64,000 nt of DNA from contig WGMZ01000038.1 in assembly GCA_016124735.1 (NCBI GenBank), positions 16,643 to 80,642 of the forward strand, in the 5' to 3' direction. Within the stretch, counting starts at the first letter, position 1. Each line of letters starts with the position of its first letter. Positions 39,392 through 48,908 of the stretch are shown here, piece by piece. The translations under genes and the position numbers were made by a program. This stretch comes from Bacteroidota bacterium (GTDB taxonomy: Bacteria > Bacteroidota > Bacteroidia > UBA8524). The notes under the pieces were generated by a model, which was not told the origin of the DNA, did no database searches, and was given only the letters and a program-made list of their open reading frames with translations.

Positions 39392-40237
39392 TTAATATTC
39401 CCAAAGATCATGTTCCATGATGAAGAGATTGTTTTCGATTTCATCTGATTTCAGAAGAAGTCCGATCCCATTGTCTTCAAACTCCGGAAAATCTTTTAAA
39501 CGGTAATCGTATTCATTCGATTCTTTGTAGATATAGCTGGCGAACATCCTCGACTCAAACCAATGATCATAGGATATGCGCGCTGCGTCATTTCTACGGT
39601 TGAACAATTCCCAGTTAATCATTACACTCCTCAATTCCGGATAATATATCCAAAATAGTGCCTGCTCAGGTAATTCTACTCCACCTGCAATTGGCTGGTA
39701 AGCCGGAGCAATGGCAATAATTCTTGCAAAAAATACTGCATGCTTCTTGTCAAAAATCCAATCTTCCATCAAATAGAACTTCTCAATCTTGAGTGGATCA
39801 AATGGAGTAGTAATGACCGTATCTATCAAATCATACGGATCATCCGGATTTTCCGGATTGATGATTTGTTGGTTCTCTCTGTATACACCCAAATCAAGAA
39901 CTTCCTCAGGAGTATAGATTGAAACCAACGAATCGGAACGATATGGAGTAAGAATACCATCATTTACTGCTTTGTAAATCATGTTACCGAAATGGCTTTT
40001 AGGCCATTTCATCACCAGATTTTGCTTTTGGCGGGTATCAATAGTTCTCCAGATACGTTTGCTGTATGCTACATCCGCTTCTCTTAAATATGGATACGGT
40101 ACAGCTTTGCGCTGTTTCACAGCAGCCTTTTCGTAAGTCCAGTCTTCGTAAACGGTTGCATCGTAATCAGGCTGCGCGTATGCTGCACCAGCCAGCGCAA
40201 CCAAAGCAAACAATGATGCTATTCTTAATCCTTTCAT
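39392..40237 (-). CDS. gldN: gliding motility/T9SS protein GldN
   Basis: PYPYLREADVAYSKRIWRTIDTRQKQNLVMKWPK; ends EDNGIGLLLKSDEIENNLFIMEHDLWEY. Confidence 0.93.
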   Translation of the reverse strand: MKGLRIASLFALVALAGAAYAQPDYDATVYEDWTYEKAAVKQRKAVPYPYLREADVAYSKRIWRTIDTRQKQNLVMKWPKSHFGNMIYKAVNDGILTPYRSDSLVSIYTPEEVLDLGVYRENQQIINPENPDDPYDLIDTVITTPFDPLKIEKFYLMEDWIFDKKHAVFFARIIAIAPAYQPIAGGVELPEQALFWIYYPELRSVMINWELFNRRNDAARISYDHWFESRMFASYIYKESNEYDYRLKDFPEFEDNGIGLLLKSDEIENNLFIMEHDLWEY

Positions 40238-40239
40238 GA

Positions 40240-41805
40240 TTATCTACATGTAATTACAAGCGGAGAAAGGTTACGTTTTCCATCCGGGCCGGTAGCCTGA
40301 ATGTTATCGATAATTATCCTGTCGCCACTTCTGATTCTTCCAACAATACTTCTCGCCTGGCCTGGCAATGCGGTACCTTGTCCCTGAACCATGATCGCAT
40401 CCCCTCTTTTAGGAGAGTATACAAACAGGTAAGAGTTAATGGAATACTTCACACCTTCGTATGCAAAACCTTCGCCCAAGGTTCCATATACGCCCGGTTG
40501 AGCTTTGATGGCACCTGCGGAGTGTGTTCCACTTTCCAGGGTTCCTAAGGTAGCCTCTGGTTTTGGGATAGAACGAACACGGAATGGTGATTGGTATGTT
40601 TTTGATTTGCCATTTTCGGTTACGCTCACCACGATTTTGCAATCGCCACGTTTGCTCACTCTGGCAATATATTTACCGCCACCCTTGTTAATCAGGGAGC
40701 CAGCTCCACTCAATGAAGCCTTCACATCATTTGGATTTTTACCCGGAATCGCAATGGTGATAGGGTTATCCAAACCAATGTACAATACGTTCATTTTATC
40801 GGCGGAGATTGAAGCCTCCCCTTTAAATACGGAGTATTCTTTTTCAAAGTCGTATTTCTTCACTCCATCTTTGGAGTTAACTTCGATATACCCTTTGATT
40901 TTATAGTCCCCAGGAGTAGATGTTGATTTTTTATATTTAACCACACCATTCTCCATTTGATATTCTTCGCCATTGATAAACACTTTATTGTTTTGCTTGG
41001 AATCGTAAGCCGTCAGAATAACATCAGCAGTAAATTCTTCCCCTGCAGAAACTGCAGCTTTGTCTGGAATAAATTTAGCTACCAACATATCGAAAGAAAC
41101 ATCTTCGGCGGTGATACCAGAGAACAGCGCTGTTAACACTTCTGCTTCTGTGTTTTTTGCGTCGTTCTGAATCTTTGTTAACAGTGTGACAACAGCTGCC
41201 TGAGGTGAATGTTCGAACAATTCTGATTCCCAGGTTGCTGCCGTTCCTTCTGGATTCTCCGCCCGCAAATCAGTTTGCTGATCAATACGTTTTGCTTCCG
41301 ATGCCAATGGTTTGAATGGCTTCAACACAGACAACAATGAATTGCGCGTTGCATTTACCTTTTCATGCAATTCCTTACCTTTTTCCGGTCCCTCAGGAGA
41401 GATCATAATAAAGGCATGTGTTTCAATATCCGTTCTGTGTACCAATTGACCATCCGGATCACGTATTTCATTTTGATCGGTGATCTTTCCTCCGTCTGTA
41501 ATGATCTCTTGTTTAAGATCTTCCACATATTTAACAAAATCTGCAGTGATTTTCTCAGCATCCTTTGCTTTATCGTAGAATGGTTTTGTTTTCTCTGGCT
41601 GATTTTTCATCTGTTTTGCAAAAGCACGCATGATGTCTTCGTTCTTTGCATCGATGTTTTTACCCGCCTTAACCATGCTTTCTTCCACAAGGTAGAAAGC
41701 CTTCAAGATTTCTGCAGAAACGTTCAACGCGAGCATCGCCGTTAATACGAGATACATCATGTTGATCATCTTCTGCCGTGGTGATATTTTACCTCCTCCT
41801 GCCAT
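40240..41805 (-). CDS. gldM: gliding motility/T9SS protein GldM
   Basis: GKISPRQKMINMMYLVLTAMLALNVSAEILKAFYLVEESM. Confidence 0.95.
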   Translation of the reverse strand: MAGGGKISPRQKMINMMYLVLTAMLALNVSAEILKAFYLVEESMVKAGKNIDAKNEDIMRAFAKQMKNQPEKTKPFYDKAKDAEKITADFVKYVEDLKQEIITDGGKITDQNEIRDPDGQLVHRTDIETHAFIMISPEGPEKGKELHEKVNATRNSLLSVLKPFKPLASEAKRIDQQTDLRAENPEGTAATWESELFEHSPQAAVVTLLTKIQNDAKNTEAEVLTALFSGITAEDVSFDMLVAKFIPDKAAVSAGEEFTADVILTAYDSKQNNKVFINGEEYQMENGVVKYKKSTSTPGDYKIKGYIEVNSKDGVKKYDFEKEYSVFKGEASISADKMNVLYIGLDNPITIAIPGKNPNDVKASLSGAGSLINKGGGKYIARVSKRGDCKIVVSVTENGKSKTYQSPFRVRSIPKPEATLGTLESGTHSAGAIKAQPGVYGTLGEGFAYEGVKYSINSYLFVYSPKRGDAIMVQGQGTALPGQARSIVGRIRSGDRIIIDNIQATGPDGKRNLSPLVITCR

Positions 41806-41846
41806 TTTTAATCCTTTCTTCTTTTTAGGTTAAATAATGCAGTGGA

Positions 41847-42491
41847 TTATGCTTTGTTTCCACCCATTGCAGTCAGCATGTTGCCGTACACTGAGTTCAA
41901 GCTGGAAATATTGGAAGCCAATTTTTTCATTTCGCTGCTGATTTGCTCAACTTGCGACTGGTATTCTTTTGTACCAGAAGAAATTTCAGCAAGTGAGTTC
42001 ATTGCGTCCATTGCTTTGTTGTAAGAAGCAGAAACTCCTTCCAAAGACTTGGAAGCTTTTTGAACACTTTCCGTGTATTCGCTGGTAGCTACAGTAGCGC
42101 TGGAGATATCAGACATACCTCTTACGTTTTCGCTCAAGCTTTTCAATCCGCTTCCCAAGCTGCTGATCAATTCAGGACCAACTTTTGCTTCTTCCAACAT
42201 TTTATCAAGCTGTTGTGAAACAGTTCCTTTGTTTTCAGATTTCTTTTCGTTTGGTTCCATTCCTGCCAATTCAGGATAAACCAATGACCAGTCTACCTCC
42301 TGGTGAATTGGTTCGAAGGCAGAAATACAGAAAATCACAGCCTCTGTACCCATACCGATAATGAGCATGGTGTTAGCACCTGGCCAGTGCATAATTTTGA
42401 ACAATGCACCAACAATTACAACTGCCGCACCGAGACCATAGGCCATTCCCATGAGTTTCTTGCCCGTTTTACTTTCAAAAAAGTTTGCCAT
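41847..42491 (-). CDS. gldL: gliding motility/T9SS protein GldL
   Basis: TGKKLMGMAYGLGAAVVIVGALFKIMHWPGANTMLIIGMGTEAVIFCISAFEP. Confidence 0.96.
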   Translation of the reverse strand: MANFFESKTGKKLMGMAYGLGAAVVIVGALFKIMHWPGANTMLIIGMGTEAVIFCISAFEPIHQEVDWSLVYPELAGMEPNEKKSENKGTVSQQLDKMLEEAKVGPELISSLGSGLKSLSENVRGMSDISSATVATSEYTESVQKASKSLEGVSASYNKAMDAMNSLAEISSGTKEYQSQVEQISSEMKKLASNISSLNSVYGNMLTAMGGNKA

Positions 42492-42573
42492 GTTAAGTTA
42501 AATTAAAATTTGGGTTAGTAAATGTGTGAAATATTAATGTGAAATGATTACTAGTTGAGCAAGGATCCACGGC

Positions 42574-43899
42574 CTAAGGCTCGCGGTCCTTGTTAGATCT
42601 ACCCATGAAGGACATTACACAACGGAAGCCCACGTAAGATTTTGCTGTATCCTGGTACTCATAAGTACGGGTACCGTTTTGAATATAATAGGCAATATCT
42701 TTCCAGGATCCACCACGAATCACTTTGCGGCGAGCCGTGTAAGGTAAGTCAGGGTTTGGACGACTCAAATACTTGTCTTCTGCCGGATAAATATTGGCAT
42801 CAAATTGATAGTCTGAGTTCAAGTCATCTGTAAATGTATGCGACTCGTCATCGTAAGCTGAACTTGTCCACTCTGCCACGTTTCCAGCCATATTATACAG
42901 ACCATAATCGTTCGGGAAATAAGAGTATGCACGAACAGGGTAAACACCACCATCGGCCTGGTAATCTCCGCGACCCGGTTTGAAGTTAGCAAGGAAACAT
43001 CCTTTGGAGTTCCGTGTATACGGACCACCCCATGGATACATATTTCCATCCCGTCCACCACGCGCTGCGTATTCCCATTCGTATTCCGTTGGAAGGCGGA
43101 AAGGATTGACGATTGGCTCCTCCATGGACTCATAGTATTCGTTCAGGTGACCTGTTCTCCAGGCGCAGAATGCTTTGGCCTGATCCCAGTCTACTCCTAC
43201 TACAGGATAGTTGTCATATTTTGGATGCCAGAAGTACATCTGAGTCATGGGCTCATTGAATGAGTAAGCGTAATCGCGAACGAAAGTCAAAGTATCCGGA
43301 TACACGCGCACATTTTCGCGACGGATAAACTGAGAACGATCTGCATCTTCATCTGCAAAAGCCGCGGCCTTGATATCAATCCACTCATAGTAATATACGA
43401 GCTTACGGGTATCGATTGCGCGTTTCTTGTAGTAACGCTCGCTTTCCTTTAACATAATAGGCGCCAGGGCGTCTTCAATGTTTTCTTTCTCATCTTCGTA
43501 ACCCCAGGGAATTTCCTCATCGTAGTTGATGTGCATGTCGCCATACTCATCTTCCATGATATAGGGTTCGGCCATAAGATAACGGGCCATGGAGTCTATC
43601 ACGTGGTTCACAAACTGACGGTATTCGTTGTTTGTGATTTCGGTGTCGTCCATGTAAAAGGAAGTAACCGTAATCTGCTTATTCGGTGAGATATGTGTTT
43701 GGAATACGTCATTATCCGCCTGGCCGGCATGGTAGGTACCCGTAGGTACATACACCGTTCCAAGAGGCTGTGGATGAAACCAGGGTCTCCGTCCACGTAC
43801 TCCCACAAGCTCACCGCGATCGTTGTTCAACCCACATCCGAACAACGTCATTACGGAAACTATTAACAGTACACTTTTTATGTTTTTCATATCAAGCAA
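42574..43899 (-). CDS. gldK: gliding motility/T9SS lipoprotein GldK (FGE-sulfatase domain)
   Basis: Lipobox-like FGCG; FYMDDTEITNNEYRQFV; RLPTEYEWEYAARGG; KVIRGGSWKD. Confidence 0.95.
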   Translation of the reverse strand: MLDMKNIKSVLLIVSVMTLFGCGLNNDRGELVGVRGRRPWFHPQPLGTVYVPTGTYHAGQADNDVFQTHISPNKQITVTSFYMDDTEITNNEYRQFVNHVIDSMARYLMAEPYIMEDEYGDMHINYDEEIPWGYEDEKENIEDALAPIMLKESERYYKKRAIDTRKLVYYYEWIDIKAAAFADEDADRSQFIRRENVRVYPDTLTFVRDYAYSFNEPMTQMYFWHPKYDNYPVVGVDWDQAKAFCAWRTGHLNEYYESMEEPIVNPFRLPTEYEWEYAARGGRDGNMYPWGGPYTRNSKGCFLANFKPGRGDYQADGGVYPVRAYSYFPNDYGLYNMAGNVAEWTSSAYDDESHTFTDDLNSDYQFDANIYPAEDKYLSRPNPDLPYTARRKVIRGGSWKDIAYYIQNGTRTYEYQDTAKSYVGFRCVMSFMGRSNKDREP

Positions 43900-44019
43900 T
43901 ATGAATTGAATTTACAAGTTTATTCTTTTGACCCAATAATGCAAAGCAATATTGGGCTTTGTTAACTATAACGCAATCTTTTTCCGCATTAGTATATGTA
44001 AAGAGGAATCTAATCACGA

Positions 44020-45057
44020 TTAATACAGGGTATAGCCCTCCAGGTAACGGACATTGTAACGAGGCCTTAAAGTCTTTTCTGGCTTAGGGTTAATGTCGAA
44101 ACAATAACTAGCAAATATCTCGTGAGTTCCTGTATGGGTGTATTGATTGACTTTTGAAAAGGCCGTGAAGTCATAAGAATACCCCACATAGAGGTTCGGT
44201 TGAACATAGTAACCGAGCAAAAGACTCAAGGCATCTCTGCTTCGGATATTGATTCCGCCCACTATTTTGTCGTTCAGCATCGCCCGAACTCCGAGGTCAA
44301 CCTGTGTAGGGGCTCCGAGTGACTTTATCATAATGCTGGGCATGATGGCCAGATTTCCAAAATCATGGCGACTGCCCGCAATCATATATAAGTATCGGCT
44401 TGCAGTAAGGTTAAAGGCAGTTGGAATATTTACCGACGGAGCCGTAATATGAGTCATGGATATACCTGCATAAAATCCATCAAACAAACTTTGATGCGTA
44501 TAATATAATCCGGCACCCATGTCAAACTTCCCTCCACTCACCAAACTACTAGGGATTTTAGGGTCGCCTGACTGTAATGGATTGTATTTTGTACCGTCCA
44601 ATTGAATTTGAATCATTCCAAAATCCGCTCCTATTGCGAGGGTCTGATCCGTTGAGCCATCGGGAAGTTTGCGTCCCATCCGAAACTTATAGGAAAGTGA
44701 CCCGCGAAAATATGTGTCTTTGGTATACCCCAGCTTATCGGTAATAACCTGAAAACCCACTCCTACCTGATTATTCAGAATAGGTGCCGTGATGCTAAAG
44801 CTGTTGGTTGCCGGGTTTACCGGATCGTTCCACTGACCAACACCAGGTTTGTATATTCCATCCTGCGCTTTCTGCCCCAACCATTGCTGATGGGAAAGTC
44901 CGTTGACGCAAATGGCGTCTTTTTCACCAGCCACCGCAGGATTATACGCCAGCTTGTTCAGCATATAGTGCGTATAGTACGGATCCAGCTGTGCAGAAGA
45001 GTGTACAGAGAATAATACAGTGCCCAGAACGATTAGTTTCGTAAAGTTTTTTCGCAT
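44020..45057 (-). CDS. PorP/SprF family type IX secretion membrane protein
   Basis: AQLDPYYTHYMLNKLAYNPAVAGEKD; YVGYSYDFTAFSKVNQYTHTGTHEIFASYCFD. Confidence 0.93.
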   Translation of the reverse strand: MRKNFTKLIVLGTVLFSVHSSAQLDPYYTHYMLNKLAYNPAVAGEKDAICVNGLSHQQWLGQKAQDGIYKPGVGQWNDPVNPATNSFSITAPILNNQVGVGFQVITDKLGYTKDTYFRGSLSYKFRMGRKLPDGSTDQTLAIGADFGMIQIQLDGTKYNPLQSGDPKIPSSLVSGGKFDMGAGLYYTHQSLFDGFYAGISMTHITAPSVNIPTAFNLTASRYLYMIAGSRHDFGNLAIMPSIMIKSLGAPTQVDLGVRAMLNDKIVGGINIRSRDALSLLLGYYVQPNLYVGYSYDFTAFSKVNQYTHTGTHEIFASYCFDINPKPEKTLRPRYNVRYLEGYTLY

Positions 45058-45098
45058 GCAGCGTGAGTTTTAGAGGTTAGTCATTCGCAAATATTAGG

Positions 45099-45112
45099 TA
45101 TTGTTAACAATA
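45099..45112. promoter_or_regulatory. 14-bp perfect palindrome TATTGTTAACAATA upstream of porP/sprF
   Basis: Read directly; 42-55 nt upstream of the start codon. Confidence 0.45.
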
Positions 45113-45173
45113 TTACAACACAAGTTGTCGAAAAGTTAACGACCATTTTCTCCCCAATATTGCGGGACACCCC

Positions 45174-45920
45174 TTACTTGTTTGCCTGCAGAATGTAATT
45201 CTCCAAGGCCATGGTCATGGAGGGAGCGTCAGAAGTTGGCGCCGGAATGTCCAGTTTCAGGTCTGCTTCATCAATTGCGGCGGCCGTGGAAGTACCCCAG
45301 GCAGCTATTCTGGTATTGTTCTGCTTAAAATCAGGGAAATTCTCGAACAAGGACTTGATATCTGCAGGACTGTAGAACACAATGATATCATAGAATACTT
45401 CTTCCAGATCAGACAAATCAGCGGACACGGTCCGGTATAGAATCGCTTCCTTGAATTTAATTTTATTCTTCGTCAGGAAATCAGGAATGCTGGGCTTACG
45501 GATATCACTGCATGGATAGAGATAATTTTCTCCGGAGTGATTTTTAATGATGGTCAGTAATTCGGACTCAGAACCATTACCATAAAATATCTTACGCTTG
45601 CGCATCACGATATATTTTTGGAGGTAATAGGCCATTCCCTCATTGATACAGAAGTATTTCATTTCTGGTGGCATCTCAATCTTCAGCTCCTCGCAGGCTC
45701 TGAAGAAATGATCCACTGCATTTCGTGAATTAAATATAACTGCCGTATGGTCAAGGAAATTGATTCGTTCTGTTTTCCTGAATTCTTTACCAGGGATTGC
45801 ATCCACCTGAATAAAAGGCCGAAAATCCACTTTCAGGTTCAACTTTTCTGCCAGGTCGTAAAACGGACTTTTGGCTCCCTCTGGTTGCGGTTGGGATACC
45901 AGGATTGTTTTAACTTTCAA
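45174..45920 (-). CDS. hemD: uroporphyrinogen-III synthase
   Basis: KTILVSQPQPEGAKSPFYDLAEKL; AVIFNSRNAVDHFFRACEE; IIVFYSPADIKSLFENFP; IAAWGTSTAAAI. Confidence 0.88.
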   Translation of the reverse strand: MKVKTILVSQPQPEGAKSPFYDLAEKLNLKVDFRPFIQVDAIPGKEFRKTERINFLDHTAVIFNSRNAVDHFFRACEELKIEMPPEMKYFCINEGMAYYLQKYIVMRKRKIFYGNGSESELLTIIKNHSGENYLYPCSDIRKPSIPDFLTKNKIKFKEAILYRTVSADLSDLEEVFYDIIVFYSPADIKSLFENFPDFKQNNTRIAAWGTSTAAAIDEADLKLDIPAPTSDAPSMTMALENYILQANK

Positions 45921-45943
45921 GGCTCTCTTCTCTTTTTATCAGG

Positions 45944-46840
45944 TTAGTATTCCAACAATATATAGACCCATGACCATGGGCCTAATTCCAAGGCGCAAAG
46001 ATATAAAATTAAATAGAACCTTGAATAGGGGAAACTATCGGCTGCTTGTGAAAGGGAGCGCAGTATTTTCAATAAGGTAATGAAGGCGATGGAAATGAAA
46101 ACCGTCCACAAGGTCTGATTCAGATCCGGAACCCACTGATTTAACATCAAGGTTAAAAAGGCCGGAATGGATAATGCCGCCAGAAAAAAATTAAGAAAAA
46201 CACTTGTATAAATGGAGGTAGCCACATAATACCGGGCCTCAAATATTCGACCGACTATACTTGCCAATACAAAACGGGCAACGATGAAAAAGAAGATGAA
46301 TAGTCCAATCAGCAGGTAATCCGCAAATGGATAATCTGTCATTTCTCTCCCTAAACTCCATTGAATCCACTGAGCGGGAAGCGCATACATCAACGAGGTA
46401 ATGAGGCTAATCAGTATCGATATACTGCTGATTTCAGAGTTTTGGTCTTCCAACACTTCCTCCAGCAATTTTGGTTTGAGGAAAGAACGGAAATACATGA
46501 CAATCACCCCCGGGCTGAGCAGACGCACCAAACCAATGAATGTCATCAAACTAAGAATAACACTATAGCGCCATGTGTTAGAAAGATGTTTTCTTATTAC
46601 CGGCTCCCCCAATCGGTCCAGGTAGGGTTCCATAGGCAGGAAAACCGATTCCTGATGGAAGAAATGCCGCGCTTGAAACGAATCATTGGCCAGAGTATCC
46701 CGATAAAATGGCTTCTTTTGCCAGGACGATTTATATGAAATGCCTGTATCTGCCAGTCCGGGCGACAGCAACATGCTGTCCTGCCCCGACACGAGGGTAT
46801 TCCAGGCCAGCAAGAATACAAGCAAAGTAAATCGGTTCAT
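45944..46840 (-). CDS. DUF4271 family membrane protein
   Basis: Multiple TM helices and conserved-looking C-terminus FYLILYLCALELGPWSWVYILL; next to hemD. Confidence 0.82.
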   Translation of the reverse strand: MNRFTLLVFLLAWNTLVSGQDSMLLSPGLADTGISYKSSWQKKPFYRDTLANDSFQARHFFHQESVFLPMEPYLDRLGEPVIRKHLSNTWRYSVILSLMTFIGLVRLLSPGVIVMYFRSFLKPKLLEEVLEDQNSEISSISILISLITSLMYALPAQWIQWSLGREMTDYPFADYLLIGLFIFFFIVARFVLASIVGRIFEARYYVATSIYTSVFLNFFLAALSIPAFLTLMLNQWVPDLNQTLWTVFISIAFITLLKILRSLSQAADSFPYSRFYLILYLCALELGPWSWVYILLEY

Positions 46841-46863
46841 TCGTTAAATTTGCCCCAAAGATA

Positions 46864-48009
46864 TTGGCTTTGTCAGGAATTTATTTTCATATCCCATTTT
46901 GCAGCAAAGCCTGTGCGTATTGCGACTTTCACTTTTCAACATCATTGAAGCTGAAAAGTGAGGTTCTTTCTGCCATGAAGGCTGAGCTGGAGCACCGTTT
47001 GGCCCATTGCAATTGGCAATCCATTCAGAGTATCTATTTTGGAGGTGGTACTCCCAGTCTTCTCAATGCTTCAGAGATAGATGATCTTCTAAAACCCATA
47101 TGGAAGCGTTTCGGAAAGGAAATTCAGGAATTCACGCTCGAAGCCAATCCTGATGATCTCAGTCCGGAAAAACTTCATGCCCTTCGAAAGATTGGTGTAA
47201 ACCGCTTGAGCATCGGAATTCAATCCTTCTTCCAGGAAGATTTGGAATGGATGAACCGAAGCCACAATGCAGAACAAGCAGAACAATGTTTGAGGGACGC
47301 CAAACAGGCCGGGTTTAAGTCATTCAATACAGACCTGATATTCGGTTACCCTTTACTAAGCGACGCGAAACTTCATCAAAATCTGGAGAAGATGATAGCC
47401 TTTGGTGTCAATCATCTGTCTACTTATAGCATGACTGTAGAACCGGGTACAGCCCTCGATTTCGCCATTCGGGAAAAAGGACAGGAAGCCATGGAAGAAG
47501 GGCAAGCGGAAAATCAATACCGCTATATCATGAAGTTTCTGAAAGAACGCGGATGGAATCATTACGAAGTCAGTAATTTTTGCAAGGTGGGAAATCCATC
47601 TTTGCATAACTCCTCGTATTGGAGTGGTCGGCCATACCTGGGAATCGGTCCATCCGCCCATGGTTACGACGGAAAGGAAAGGTATTGGAATGTAGCGAAC
47701 AATGCGGCGTATGTGAGGCAGATGAACGATAACATTCTTCCCGAAGAAAGGGAATCTTTGCGCCCTTCCGACCAATACAATGAATTTCTGATGACACGTT
47801 TGCGCACCTCCGGAGGTATTTCACGAGATGAAATGGGACAATTCTTTCGTCCTCAAATGTTTGATGACCTTAAAAAACAACTGGAGCAAGCGGAGATGGA
47901 AAAGTACTTTGTTCTGTCCAAGGATCTGGTTCATATGAACGAAGAAGGATTCCTGATTGCCGATCATCTGATTTCAGAATTGTTCATAGTGCCGGAGGAT
48001 AAGTTCTAG
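46864..48009 (+). CDS. hemW: HemW-like radical SAM protein (heme chaperone / coproporphyrinogen III oxidase-like)
   Basis: GIYFHIPFCSKACAYCDFHFS (CxxxCxxC), SIYFGGGTPSLLN, LEANPDDLSPEKL, RLSIGIQSF; TTG start. Confidence 0.94.
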   Translation: MALSGIYFHIPFCSKACAYCDFHFSTSLKLKSEVLSAMKAELEHRLAHCNWQSIQSIYFGGGTPSLLNASEIDDLLKPIWKRFGKEIQEFTLEANPDDLSPEKLHALRKIGVNRLSIGIQSFFQEDLEWMNRSHNAEQAEQCLRDAKQAGFKSFNTDLIFGYPLLSDAKLHQNLEKMIAFGVNHLSTYSMTVEPGTALDFAIREKGQEAMEEGQAENQYRYIMKFLKERGWNHYEVSNFCKVGNPSLHNSSYWSGRPYLGIGPSAHGYDGKERYWNVANNAAYVRQMNDNILPEERESLRPSDQYNEFLMTRLRTSGGISRDEMGQFFRPQMFDDLKKQLEQAEMEKYFVLSKDLVHMNEEGFLIADHLISELFIVPEDKF

Positions 48010-48164
48010 ACTAAGAAATTGTCAAGTGCTTACAGCTTGAAGTCAACAATTCTGTCATTTAGCGATGGTCGTAACCCTGAATTAATAAGCTAAACGCCGG
48101 GTTGGCACACCATGCTTTATTTCAGATTAACACACCCTGCAATGTATGCCTATCTGTCTTTAAG

Positions 48165-48192
48165 CATAAAAAAAGCCGGAACAATGTCCGGC
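48165..48192 (-). terminator. intrinsic terminator downstream of nfu gene
   Basis: Minus strand GCCGGACATTGTTCCGGC followed by TTTTTTT. Confidence 0.8.
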
Positions 48193-48222
48193 CTATCGTT
48201 TTTTCTTAAATGAGCTCTCTGT

Positions 48223-48795
48223 TTATTCTGCCTCTGCTTCAACGGCTTCCACTTCAGGGACCATTCGTTTCAGGAGGTTTTCAATTCCTGCTTTCAAAGT
48301 AATGGTAGATGAAGGACAACCGCTGCAAGCGCCTTTCAACACAACCTTCACAACACCTTCATCAAAGCTTTTAAAGCTGATTGCTCCTCCATCCATTTCT
48401 ACGGCAGGCTTTACATGCATATCCAGAAGTTCTTTAATCTTCTGTTCCACCTCAGACACTTCTTCGTGACTGAGTTTCTCTTCTCTCGGATTGACGATCG
48501 GTGCATTGCTCTCCAGATAAGTTTTTACAAACTCCCGAAGTTCTTGCATGATATCGCTCCAATCGTAAGTGGAAAGCTTCGTTACCGTTACAAAATTATT
48601 CATGATGAATACCGCATTCACATAAGGTTTTTCAAAAAGCGCAGTAGCCATTGGAGAGCGCAGTGCAGCTTCTCTGGATTGGAAATCGGCACTGTCATTG
48701 GGAAGAATCATGAGGTTCGCCACAAATTTCATGGTCTCCGGATTCGGAGTTGCTTCCGCATATATATTAACAAGTTCTTGTTTTGTAGGCTCCAT
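48223..48795 (-). CDS. NifU/Nfu family Fe-S scaffold protein
   Basis: Nfu N-domain (EATPNPETMKFVANL) and VLKGACSGCPSSTITLKAGIENLLK (CxxC). Confidence 0.94.
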   Translation of the reverse strand: MEPTKQELVNIYAEATPNPETMKFVANLMILPNDSADFQSREAALRSPMATALFEKPYVNAVFIMNNFVTVTKLSTYDWSDIMQELREFVKTYLESNAPIVNPREEKLSHEEVSEVEQKIKELLDMHVKPAVEMDGGAISFKSFDEGVVKVVLKGACSGCPSSTITLKAGIENLLKRMVPEVEAVEAEAE

Positions 48796-48877
48796 ATTAT
48801 TTAGAATCGTTCTACAAAGGTAACAAAATTCCTGCCGTAAATCAGGTTTCTATTCCGGCCCTTCTTTTTTATTTCCC

Positions 48878-48885
48878 TAGCTTTG
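48878..48885 (+). promoter_or_regulatory. Bacteroidota -7 box (TAGCTTTG) upstream of Hsp70 gene
   Basis: Matches TAnnTTTG about 24 nt before ATG. Confidence 0.45.
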
Positions 48886-48908
48886 CGGGCGCAATTTCAA
48901 AGAGTGTT

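Noticed and set aside
41365-41745. Plus-strand 126-aa ORF opposite gldM
   Set aside because: Antisense to gldM TM/periplasmic coding region; Phe/Cys-rich shadow translation.
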